A stretch of 13,009 nt of DNA. Source: Bacteroidales bacterium (GTDB lineage: Bacteria; Bacteroidota; Bacteroidia; Bacteroidales; Muribaculaceae). The notes under the pieces are model-generated. The model worked only from the letters and a program-made list of their open reading frames with translations. It had not been told where the DNA came from and did no database searches. A program made the translations under genes and the position numbers. Shown piece after piece: positions 1 to 6,250 of the stretch (position 1 is the first letter of the stretch; each line of letters begins with the position of its first letter). Where the stretch lies: NCBI GenBank assembly GCA_004553485.1, contig SFLG01000073.1, forward strand, positions 1 to 13,009, in the 5' to 3' direction.

Positions 1-123
1 ACTCGCGGTTGAGGGGGCGATGTTGCTCAGGGGGGCGTTTGGGGACATTCGGCGGCGCATATACCGGTGTTGGGGCAGTTGCCGAAGTCGAGTTGGTCCA
101 TCTTTGCTCCCTTGGCGCGGGAG
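1..123 (-). pseudogene. Degraded C-terminal fragment of fumarate reductase / succinate dehydrogenase iron-sulfur subunit (FrdB/SdhB)
   Basis: On the minus strand, the bases just after the DUF4919 gene read RAKGAKMDQLDFGNC, then PNTGICAAECP. This matches the third-cluster region of Bacteroidetes FrdB/SdhB, where the family reads like MDxxGFGNCTNTGACxxECPKGISLxNIARxNRE. The frame then stops at a TGA (27-29), but shifted frames still show LSNIA and, a further shift on, the DNA for an Asn-Arg-Glu (NRE) tail. Two or more small indels therefore break it. Only about 40 residues are present, because the rest of where an FrdB would lie is occupied by the intact DUF4919 gene. It could be a relic of a duplication or rearrangement, or an assembly error near a contig edge. 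A small ORF from the ATG at 101 (24 codons) has an AAGGGAG ahead of it, but I do not believe it is a gene. Confidence 0.5.
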
Positions 124-132
124 CGGGGTTGG

Positions 133-924
133 TCAGTCGGGGGTGGATGAGGGGGCGTCGTCGGGGGTTTGCTCTTCGGGGTGTTTGAGGTAGTACTGCT
201 CGAGCATCTCGCGCAGGTCGAAGTAGTTGGTGGTTGTTTTGTCGCTTTTGCGGTTGACTACCTCCAGCTTGTCGTAGTAGGGCTCTTGAAACTCCTGCGA
301 CTTGACGGCGCCGCCGCTGAGATTGAAAAATTCAAACTCGTTGATTGGGTACACCACCACGCGGGCCTTTTCGGGGCTCTCGCCCGTGCCGCTGCGCGCT
401 ATAACAAGCAATATCGAGTCAAGTTTCTTCTTCCAGATTTTGGCGTGGTTGAACTTGCGGTTTTTCTCGTACACATACACGCGGTAGGTCATCTGCGTCA
501 GGTCGAGCGGGTTGTTGTCGAGGCTCTTCTGCGCCAGCTGCTCAATCTGCCGGCACTCGGCCTTGGTGAGGTTCTCCTGTTTGAAATACAACGGCTTGGT
601 AGCCTCCACCTCCTTCTGGTAGGGGTTCTCGCGATAGGGGTTGTAGTCCTCCTGGAACATGGTGCCGTAGTAGAAGTAGTGGTAGTCGTCGTCGGTCATA
701 ATGGTGTCGTTCGACATAAACTCCTTCAGCAGCTTGGGGTAGTAATAGCGCGAGTCGGGGTTGGTGGTCTCCGCCTTGATTTTCTCGAAGTCGGGATGGC
801 CGGTGGTCACTTCCGCCCGTGCCGACACGGCGGTCGCCGCCACGAGCAGGACGGGCAGGATGGTTTTCTGTAATATTTTTCGCAGGCCCGTAACGCCTGC
901 GGCGAAGGAAAGAGGATTTTTCAT
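133..924 (-). CDS. Secreted DUF4919-like protein of unknown function
   Basis: A 263-residue protein with an N-terminal signal peptide: basic residues up to K20, a hydrophobic stretch 21-34, and an ARA|E site that fits signal peptidase I at 37/38. No lipobox cysteine is present. The mature part begins with HPDFEKIKAET and SRYYYPKLLKEF, followed by a tyrosine-rich DDDYHYFYYGTMFQ, which recalls the DUF4919 family found in Bacteroides; the family has no known function. The middle (about 115-175) is helical and tetratricopeptide-like in feel (LDNNPLDLTQMTYRVYVYEKN, then a lysine-rich segment). The last 12 residues are Pro/Asp/Ser-rich and probably disordered. It follows the membrane-protein gene by 24 bases, so the two are probably co-transcribed. 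The family name rests on memory of motif style and is not certain; the secreted location is well supported. Confidence 0.8.
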   Translation of the reverse strand: MKNPLSFAAGVTGLRKILQKTILPVLLVAATAVSARAEVTTGHPDFEKIKAETTNPDSRYYYPKLLKEFMSNDTIMTDDDYHYFYYGTMFQEDYNPYRENPYQKEVEATKPLYFKQENLTKAECRQIEQLAQKSLDNNPLDLTQMTYRVYVYEKNRKFNHAKIWKKKLDSILLVIARSGTGESPEKARVVVYPINEFEFFNLSGGAVKSQEFQEPYYDKLEVVNRKSDKTTTNYFDLREMLEQYYLKHPEEQTPDDAPSSTPD

Positions 925-948
925 GACTGGTTTAATAAAATACAGGTG

Positions 949-1443
949 TCAGGCGTTGGGTGCCTGAGCAAGGAGACTGACGGTGCAGGCTGCGGCCATC
1001 GACAGGGCGACGATTGACGGCAGGCCTTTGGCACCTAAGTAGTTGAAGAAGCGGCGAGAGGGAAACTGCATTATCTCGCGCCCGGCCGGGGTGCGTGTGT
1101 ATGCGATGCCGCCCATCAAAACGCCGGCCGCCGAGCAGACGATGATGCCCGCCATAGTATTGGTGAGCATGCCCAGCACGGCGCCTACCAGCGCTCCGCC
1201 GCTGATAAAGCCCACGCCGACGCGGCTGTAGGCCACGTTGCGCGGTATCGTATAGGTTATGCCCAGGGCGATGAGCGTTGCCACGCCCCAGAATATCAGC
1301 GTGTCGTTGCCGAAAATGCCTATGCCGCCCAGCCGGCACAGCCACATTGCCGCATAGCCGGGCAACACGGCCGGCAGCCGCGGTACAAAGACGGCGACGG
1401 CAGTGAGGGTAATCAGCATACTGACAGCTACGATATATATCAT
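949..1443 (-). CDS. Small integral membrane protein, unknown function
   Basis: The frame is open from a TTG at 1479, but the first ATG is at 1443, giving 164 residues starting MIYIVAVSML, which leads straight into the first membrane span; I take this start. Hydrophobic segments lie roughly at residues 2-22, 30-45 (weaker), 50-65, 75-100 (glycine-rich, GVGFISGGALVGAVLG), 102-120 and 142-160, so four to six spans. A short charged loop (TRTPAGREIMQFPSRR) precedes the last span. I recognise no family. It heads the minus-strand pair with the DUF4919 gene 24 bases downstream, which suggests a shared envelope-related role, but that is inference. Confidence 0.7.
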   Translation of the reverse strand: MIYIVAVSMLITLTAVAVFVPRLPAVLPGYAAMWLCRLGGIGIFGNDTLIFWGVATLIALGITYTIPRNVAYSRVGVGFISGGALVGAVLGMLTNTMAGIIVCSAAGVLMGGIAYTRTPAGREIMQFPSRRFFNYLGAKGLPSIVALSMAAACTVSLLAQAPNA

Positions 1444-1482
1444 AAAACGGTATGTCTCTTGGTTTACAGTTAGTTGCAATCG

Positions 1483-1512
1483 GGGCGCATACGTTAAAGC
1501 GGCACTGCGCCC
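1483..1512 (-). repeat. 7-bp inverted repeat in the leader of the minus-strand operon
   Basis: GGGCGCA (1483-1489) and TGCGCCC (1506-1512) are exact reverse complements separated by 16 bases. In the minus-strand transcript this would form a hairpin about 40 bases ahead of the ATG at 1443. There is no T run, so it does not look like an intrinsic terminator. Role unknown. Confidence 0.4.
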
Positions 1513-1526
1513 TGCAGGTTATGCTA

Positions 1527-1534
1527 CAAATTTA
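1527..1534 (-). promoter_or_regulatory. Candidate -7 element for the minus-strand operon
   Basis: On the minus strand the sequence is TAAATTTG, which fits the Bacteroidetes -7 consensus TAnnTTTG. I see no TTTG at the expected distance upstream, so only half of the promoter is supported. It would give a leader of roughly 75 bases for the gene starting at 1443. Confidence 0.4.
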
Positions 1535-1643
1535 ACGAAAATAACCCTTTCATCTTGCCTTTTTCTTACATTATTATGATAATTTAATAGTCATTAAGAC
1601 CATCGCCGCACAAAAAACGGCACTGCGAATGCCGAAAAAAGCG

Positions 1644-1651
1644 TACATTTG
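1644..1651 (+). promoter_or_regulatory. Candidate -7 element for the epimerase gene
   Basis: TACATTTG fits TAnnTTTG. No clear -33 TTTG is found about 20 bases upstream. The element lies downstream of the ATG at 1629, which argues that 1629 is not the true start. Transcription would begin near 1656-1660, so translation starts at the ATG at 1656 (almost leaderless) or the in-frame ATG at 1677. Confidence 0.5.
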
Positions 1652-1655
1652 CAAC

Positions 1656-2732
1656 ATGGCAAACAACGAACAAGACATGGAAACTCCCGCCGGCCTCAAA
1701 GGCACCGGCGACGGCAAAAGCGTGCTCATCGTGGGCGCCGGAGGCTTTGTCGGCGGCTATCTCGCCCGCATGGCCCTCGACTGCGGATACGACACCTACG
1801 TCGGCGTGCGCGCCAGCACCTCGCGCCGCTACCTCGACGACCCGCGCCTGCACTTCGTCGTCCTCGACTACGACGACGCCGAGGCCGAGAAGCGGCAGCT
1901 CACGCAGGCCGCCCCATCCCCCGCGGGCTGGGACTGCATAGTGTGGAACCTCGGCGCCACCAAATGCGCCGACATGGCCGACTTTGACCGCATCAACTAC
2001 GGCTACCTGCGCCGCTTTGCCGACGTCCTGCAGGACACGGGCCTTATCCCAGGCCGCTTCCTGTACATGTCGTCGCTGAGCGTGCTGGGCCTCGGCGACG
2101 AAAAGACCTTCGCCCCCTTCACGTCCCAGTCGGTGCCCAATCCCAACACCGCCTATGGCCGCTCAAAGCTCAAGAGCGAGGTCTTCCTCGAAAAATATTC
2201 GCGTCTGCCATGGATAATCTTCCGCCCCACAGGCATCTACGGCCCGCACGAAAAAGACTACATGATGATGGTGGAGAGCATCGACCGACACCTCGACGTG
2301 TCGGTGGGCTTTACCGAGCAGCAGCTGAGCTTCCTCTACGTCGCCGACCTCGTCACAGCGGTTTTCCAGGCCCTGGCCGCCCCCGCCGACAAGGTCCTGG
2401 GCCACAAGTACATCCTCACCGACGGCGGCAGCTGGACACAGAAGCAGTTCAGGCAACTCACCCTCAAATACCTCAACAAAGGCTGGGCCCTGCCCCTGCG
2501 CCTGCCCATGTGGGCCGTCTACTGCGTCAGCGTAGCCGCCGAAAAGGCCGCTGCCATGCGCGGCAAAGCGTCGACCCTCAACCGCGACAAGTTCAAGATA
2601 ATGCGCCAGCGCAACTGGAACTGCGACATCACCGACGCCCGCCGCGACTTCGGCTACACCCCAGCCTGGCCCCTCCCCCGCGGCCTCGCCGCCACCGTCG
2701 CCGCCTACCTCGCCGCACGCCACGCAAAATAA
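1656..2732 (+). CDS. NAD-dependent epimerase/dehydratase family protein (extended SDR)
   Basis: A 358-residue soluble protein of the extended short-chain dehydrogenase/reductase superfamily. It has the Rossmann glycine motif GAGGFVGG at 27-34, the catalytic serine region MSSLSVLG (138-145), the catalytic YxxxK as YGRSK (Y167, K171), and the substrate-side motif FRPTGIYGP around 192-200. Such proteins act on nucleotide sugars or related substrates using NAD(P); the exact substrate cannot be told from the sequence. Starts at 1629, 1656 and 1677 are in frame. I reject 1629 because the -7 element at 1644-1651 lies after it; 1677 remains possible and would still keep the whole Rossmann motif. It stands alone, divergent from the minus-strand operon and followed by the AT-rich AbiE cassette. 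Confidence 0.88.
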   Translation: MANNEQDMETPAGLKGTGDGKSVLIVGAGGFVGGYLARMALDCGYDTYVGVRASTSRRYLDDPRLHFVVLDYDDAEAEKRQLTQAAPSPAGWDCIVWNLGATKCADMADFDRINYGYLRRFADVLQDTGLIPGRFLYMSSLSVLGLGDEKTFAPFTSQSVPNPNTAYGRSKLKSEVFLEKYSRLPWIIFRPTGIYGPHEKDYMMMVESIDRHLDVSVGFTEQQLSFLYVADLVTAVFQALAAPADKVLGHKYILTDGGSWTQKQFRQLTLKYLNKGWALPLRLPMWAVYCVSVAAEKAAAMRGKASTLNRDKFKIMRQRNWNCDITDARRDFGYTPAWPLPRGLAATVAAYLAARHAK

Positions 2733-2741
2733 CTTCCCGAA

Positions 2742-2779
2742 CTGCCCGGGCCTACATCAGACGGCATGCCTATGGGCAG
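2742..2779. repeat. Inverted repeat after the epimerase gene, weak terminator candidate
   Basis: CTGCCC (2742-2747) and GGGCAG (2774-2779) are reverse complements around a 26-base loop that itself holds the palindrome GGCATGCC (2763-2770). It starts 10 bases after the epimerase stop. No T tract follows, so termination is only a guess. The stretch from here to about 2840 has no gene that I can support and is where base composition falls toward AT. Confidence 0.3.
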
Positions 2780-2844
2780 ACAAAACCGTCAAAACTAAGA
2801 GCCCGTTCCCACCCCTAATAGACTTTTCCCTCCAATGGTAAATT

Positions 2845-2885
2845 TTTGAATAGAAAAACATATCGAATATGTTTTAGTATTCAAA
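2845..2885. promoter_or_regulatory. 41-bp imperfect palindrome upstream of abiEi, probable autoregulatory operator
   Basis: The arms are TTTGAATA + GA + AAAACATAT (2845-2863) and ATATGTTTT + AG + TATTCAAA (2867-2885), around a CGA centre. Seventeen of 19 positions pair, with two adjacent mismatches. The palindrome ends 8 bases before the -7 element and covers the -33 region. AbiEi antitoxins are known to repress their own operon by binding inverted repeats in the promoter, so this is the natural operator. It could also fold as a hairpin if transcribed from further upstream. Confidence 0.6.
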
Positions 2886-2892
2886 TTTTTAC

Positions 2893-2900
2893 TATCTTTG
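2893..2900 (+). promoter_or_regulatory. -7 promoter element of the abiE operon
   Basis: TATCTTTG matches TAnnTTTG exactly. The GTG start of abiEi is at 2905, only 4 bases after it. Transcription would start at about 2903-2907, so the message would be leaderless or nearly so. No good -33 TTTG is seen; the TTTT at 2872-2875 lies inside the palindrome. Confidence 0.55.
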
Positions 2901-2904
2901 CGAC

Positions 2905-3531
2905 GTGAAAAGTCCATTGGAACAATTAGGGAACATACCTGTCACTGCGGCTACCCTGGAATCTCTGTTTCCACATATCAAGGGCGGCAACCAGAAAATC
3001 AGGCTGCTTGAGCGTGATAAGCAAATTATTCGGCTCAAGCGGGGACTCTATGTGTGTAGCTCCGAAGTGACGGGCGTTGCTTTATCGACCGAGCTGATTG
3101 CAAATCATCTCTATACACCTTCGTACGTCTCGATGTCGTCGGCACTGCGGTATTATGGGCTGATACCTGAAGAAGTCTTTGTCATGCAATCGATGACACT
3201 GAAGCATTCGCGAGATTTCGACACTCCGGTCGGCAGGTTTGAATACACCCGGATATCCAAAGATGCGTTCTCAGTCGGGTTAACGAGTATCAGAAAAACG
3301 GACTACGCCTTTGTGATTGCGACGCCGGAAAAGGCATTGTGCGATTTGGTCGCCAATTCCCCGGGGGTAAATCTTCGTTATCCAAAAGATGCGGCTCTTT
3401 ATCTGGAAGAAGATATCAGGATGGAGCTGAGCGATTTCAGCCAAATGGATTCTGCTATTTTTGAAGCATACGCTGAGGTCGGAAAGAAAGCTGATTCTAT
3501 CCGGACGTTATTAAAATTATTGAAGCGATGA
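2905..3531 (+). CDS. abiEi: AbiEi-type antitoxin / transcriptional repressor (type IV toxin-antitoxin)
   Basis: A 208-residue protein starting at GTG. The N-terminal 1-55 looks like a winged helix-turn-helix: VTAATLESLF, then IRLLERDKQIIRLKRGLYV, the usual wing ending. Next is the family signature PSYVSMSSALRYYGLIPE (72-89) and the conserved PEKALCDLV (141-149). In AbiE systems this protein represses the operon and counteracts the AbiEii toxin without forming a stable complex with it, the definition of type IV. It overlaps the toxin gene by 4 bases (ATGA), so the two are translationally coupled. No other in-frame start lies upstream of the conserved N-terminus, so the GTG is chosen despite lying next to the -7 element. 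The pair is AT-richer than the flanking genes, consistent with horizontal acquisition. Confidence 0.85.
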   Translation: MKSPLEQLGNIPVTAATLESLFPHIKGGNQKIRLLERDKQIIRLKRGLYVCSSEVTGVALSTELIANHLYTPSYVSMSSALRYYGLIPEEVFVMQSMTLKHSRDFDTPVGRFEYTRISKDAFSVGLTSIRKTDYAFVIATPEKALCDLVANSPGVNLRYPKDAALYLEEDIRMELSDFSQMDSAIFEAYAEVGKKADSIRTLLKLLKR

Positions 3532-4355
3532 AGAATGATATATATGACAGTATGCTTTCCGCATACGATTTATCCACTGAGCAGAAAAAGCGAAATGCGA
3601 TTTTCGAGGTCAATCAGCAGGTGATACTTGCCGGGCTTCATAATGGTGGATTCTTTGATGTGGCATCGTTTTATGGAGGCACTTGTCTGAGAATTTTTCA
3701 TGGTCTTCAACGTTTTTCGGAAGATATGGATTTCTCACTTCTGACCCCTGATGACGATTTCGATTTCACAAAGTATTTCCAGCCAATCATTGACGAGTTT
3801 GCTATAGTCGGCAGAGAAGTGGAGATAACCAAGAAGGACAAGAAGAATTTCGGGAAAGTGGAATCTGCATTCCTGAAAGACACCACCGATGTATATGATA
3901 TATCATTCCAGACTGACAGATCCATCAAGATAAAGATAGAGGTAGACACGCAGCCACCGTTGAATTTCAGGACCGAACAGAAGCTATTGTTGCAGCCATA
4001 CTCCTTTATGACACGTTGCCTTACACTGCCGGATTTGTTTGCCGGTAAAATGCACGCACTGGTTTGGCGCGCATGGAAAAATCGCGTAAAAGGGCGTGAC
4101 TGGTACGACTTTGAATGGTATGTCCGTCACAATGTGCCACTGGGTTTTACACATCTCGCCGAGCGTGCCCTGCAATTCAATAACGAAGTTCTTGACAAGG
4201 ATTCATTTATATTACGACTGAAAGAAAAGCTGGCCTCTGCAAACATAAATCAGGTAAAGAGCGACGTACTTCCTTTCGTGAAAAATCCTCGCGAACTTGA
4301 TATATGGTCAAATGATTATTTTGTTCAGCTGGCAGATATGATGAGGTTTGAATGA
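3528..4355 (+). CDS. abiEii: AbiEii/AbiGii-family nucleotidyltransferase toxin
   Basis: A 275-residue protein of the nucleotidyltransferase superfamily. Motif I is GGTCLR (50-55) followed by RFSEDMDFSL (62-71), the family's GG(S/T)xxR...RxSxDxD pattern with acidic residues E65, D66 and D68. A third-acid strand is likely at IKIEVDT (135-141). The conserved KMHAL (174-178) and KGRDWYDF (188-195) motifs are both present, so all catalytic elements look intact. AbiEii toxins transfer nucleotides to RNA targets and cause growth arrest during phage infection. It starts inside the abiEi stop (ATGA). The length is close to usual for the family. Base composition matches abiEi and differs from the GC-rich flanks. 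Confidence 0.88.
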   Translation: MKNDIYDSMLSAYDLSTEQKKRNAIFEVNQQVILAGLHNGGFFDVASFYGGTCLRIFHGLQRFSEDMDFSLLTPDDDFDFTKYFQPIIDEFAIVGREVEITKKDKKNFGKVESAFLKDTTDVYDISFQTDRSIKIKIEVDTQPPLNFRTEQKLLLQPYSFMTRCLTLPDLFAGKMHALVWRAWKNRVKGRDWYDFEWYVRHNVPLGFTHLAERALQFNNEVLDKDSFILRLKEKLASANINQVKSDVLPFVKNPRELDIWSNDYFVQLADMMRFE

Positions 4356-4438
4356 TTGATATTCAAGAAAATCAGCTATGCCTGACAGCATCTGCTTTAA
4401 CAACAAAAAACACGCCTCGCCGCACGGGGGTAGGGACG

Positions 4439-4470
4439 TTTGCAATATACGCGCTTTTTGCCTAACTTTG
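4439..4470 (+). promoter_or_regulatory. Promoter of the dipeptidase operon (-33 TTTG, -7 TAACTTTG)
   Basis: TTTG (4439-4442) and TAACTTTG (4463-4470) are separated by 20 bases, a textbook match to the Bacteroidetes sigma-factor consensus and the best promoter in the window. Transcription would start around 4475-4478, giving a leader of about 100 bases to the ATG at 4576. This rules out the longer in-frame start at 4378. Confidence 0.7.
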
Positions 4471-4484
4471 CACTATTTAGTGCA
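4469..4484. promoter_or_regulatory. 16-bp perfect palindrome over the transcription start
   Basis: TGCACTA, TT, TAGTGCA: arms 4469-4475 and 4478-4484 are exact reverse complements. It abuts the -7 element and covers the predicted start site, so it could be a repressor operator or give the message a short 5' hairpin. No regulator is encoded next to it. Confidence 0.45.
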
Positions 4485-4506
4485 CACTGTTTCAGCGCGC
4501 ACACCA

Positions 4507-4543
4507 CATACGCAACATACAAAGCATACAAAAGCATACGCAA
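4507..4543 (+). repeat. Four regularly spaced CATAC units in the dipeptidase leader
   Basis: CATAC occurs at 4507, 4516, 4525 and 4535, spaced 9, 9 and 10 bases. The outer two units are identical (CATACGCAA) and the inner two are CATACAAAG and CATACAAAAG. The array lies in the untranslated leader, about 30 bases after the predicted transcription start. It may be a recognition array for RNA or protein, or simply low-complexity leader. Confidence 0.5.
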
Positions 4544-4575
4544 TAGACAAGCCAACAAATAAGCCAATCGCGATT

Positions 4576-6216
4576 ATGATAAAGAAGATTATAGCAATAG
4601 TTGCACTTGCTGCCGTATCGGCTGCAGGCAGCGTCTACGCCTGCACGTCGCTGATAGCGGCTCCGGGCGCTACCCAGCAGGGTTCGAGCATGATTACCTA
4701 CGCCGCCGACAGCCATGTCCTCTACGGCGAGCTGTACAACCAGCCTGCCGCCGACCATCCCAAAGGCGCCATGCGCAAGGTGATAGACTGGGACGGAAAC
4801 AAATACCTGGGCGAAATTCCCGAGGTGGCCCACACCTACGCCACCATCGGCAACATGAACGAGCACGGCCTCACCATCGCCGAGAGCACCTGGGGCGGCC
4901 GCCACGAGCTCGCCGGCTCGGGCCTCATCGACTACGGCTCGCTCATCTACATCACCTTACAGCGCGCACGCACCGCCCGCGAGGCCATCAAGGTGATGAC
5001 CGACCTTGTCGACAAATACGGCTATGCCTCGGAGGGCGAGTCGTTCTCTATCGCCGACCCCGACGAGGTATGGGTAATGGAGATGATAGGCAAGGGCAAG
5101 GACGATCCCGGCGCTGTCTGGGTAGCCCGCCGCGTCCCCGACAACTGCATCTCGGGCCACGCCAACCACAGCCGCATCCATAAGTTCCCCCTCAAGGACA
5201 AGGAGACCCTCTACAGCAAGGACGTCATCAGCTTTGCCCGCAAAAAAGGCTACTTCAGCGGCAAGGACGAGGACTTCAGCTTCAGCCGCGCCTACGCCAT
5301 CTACGACATGGGCGCTCTGCGTGGCTGCGACGCCCGCGTGTGGAGCTACTTCAACCGCTTCGCCCCCGAGGGCTCGATGGACAAGTACCTGCCCTGGATC
5401 CTCCGCGGCGAGGGCGACCCCATGCCCCTGTGGATTGAGCCGGCGCGGAAGCTCTCGGCCGCCGACCTCAAGAATATGATGCGCGACCACTACGAGGGCA
5501 CCCCTCTCGACATGACCAAGGACATCGGCGCCGGCCCCTTTGACGTGCCCTACCGCTGGCGCCCCATGGGATACAAGGTTGACGGCGTGGAATATACCCA
5601 CGAGCGCGCAATCGCCACCCAGCAGACCGGCTTCTCGTTTGTGGCCGATATGAACAAGAACCGCCACGACGCCATGCGCGGCATCCTCTACTTCGGCACC
5701 GACGACGCCAACACCTGTGTCTACCTCCCCGTCTTCAGCTCCACCCCCAAGCCCCCCTACGAGCTCAGCCACGGCAACGGCGACATACTCACCCTCAGCT
5801 GGGACGCCAACTTCTGGGTCAACAACTACGTCGCCAACCAGGCCTACAACCGCTACTCGCAGATGATCCCCGACATCCGCCGCGTGCAGTCGGGCCTCGA
5901 GGACGGTATCGAGGAGGCCATCGGCAAAGCCTCAGCCGACATCGCCTCAATGAGCTACGCCGACGCCCAGACCTACCTTGCCGACGTCACAAACTCCTGG
6001 ACCACAAAGGCCACCAAAGACTACAAGAACCTGGGCGACATGCTCTTTGTTAAATATCTCGACGGCAACATCAAAGCCCAGAACGAGGACGGCAGCTTCT
6101 CGCGCGACGAGCACGGCGTGGCCAAAGGCCTCATGTTCGGCGGATACAACGAGCGCTACTACCGCTCCATCGTCAACGAGCAGGGCGACCGCCTGCGCGT
6201 GGTGGACGTGAAATGA
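4576..6216 (+). CDS. Secreted C69-family cysteine dipeptidase (PepD-like, N-terminal nucleophile)
   Basis: A 546-residue protein. Residues 1-22 are a signal peptide ending VYA, a signal peptidase I site, and cleavage there leaves C23 as the new N-terminus in the sequence C-T-S. In C69 peptidases a cysteine must become N-terminal to act as nucleophile, so secretion itself may mature the enzyme. Further family motifs are NEHGLTIAEST (95-105) and a FSIADPDEVWVMEM run (157-170). The family hydrolyses dipeptides and small peptides; here the site is probably the periplasm or cell surface. The open frame extends up to an ATG at 4378, but the promoter at 4439-4470 lies inside that extension and the ATG at 4576 alone gives a good signal peptide. 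It is followed after 34 bases by a flippase-like membrane protein, probably co-transcribed. Confidence 0.9.
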   Translation: MIKKIIAIVALAAVSAAGSVYACTSLIAAPGATQQGSSMITYAADSHVLYGELYNQPAADHPKGAMRKVIDWDGNKYLGEIPEVAHTYATIGNMNEHGLTIAESTWGGRHELAGSGLIDYGSLIYITLQRARTAREAIKVMTDLVDKYGYASEGESFSIADPDEVWVMEMIGKGKDDPGAVWVARRVPDNCISGHANHSRIHKFPLKDKETLYSKDVISFARKKGYFSGKDEDFSFSRAYAIYDMGALRGCDARVWSYFNRFAPEGSMDKYLPWILRGEGDPMPLWIEPARKLSAADLKNMMRDHYEGTPLDMTKDIGAGPFDVPYRWRPMGYKVDGVEYTHERAIATQQTGFSFVADMNKNRHDAMRGILYFGTDDANTCVYLPVFSSTPKPPYELSHGNGDILTLSWDANFWVNNYVANQAYNRYSQMIPDIRRVQSGLEDGIEEAIGKASADIASMSYADAQTYLADVTNSWTTKATKDYKNLGDMLFVKYLDGNIKAQNEDGSFSRDEHGVAKGLMFGGYNERYYRSIVNEQGDRLRVVDVK

Positions 6217-6250
6217 CGCTGCCCGGCATAACTGACACAACCACAACCGT

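Noticed and set aside
27..101. A 24-codon cysteine-rich small protein with an AAGGGAG site
   Set aside because: Its sequence is explained as a broken end of FrdB, and such ribosome sites carry little weight in this phylum.
169..873. A 234-codon plus-strand open frame
   Set aside because: It is antisense to the DUF4919-like gene, which has a signal peptide and plausible family motifs.
4378..4575. A longer N-terminus for the dipeptidase from the ATG at 4378
   Set aside because: A good promoter lies inside this stretch, and the ATG at 4576 gives a proper signal peptide.
4957..5772. A 271-codon minus-strand open frame
   Set aside because: It is antisense to the C69 dipeptidase and is low-complexity Val/Gly/Ala/His.
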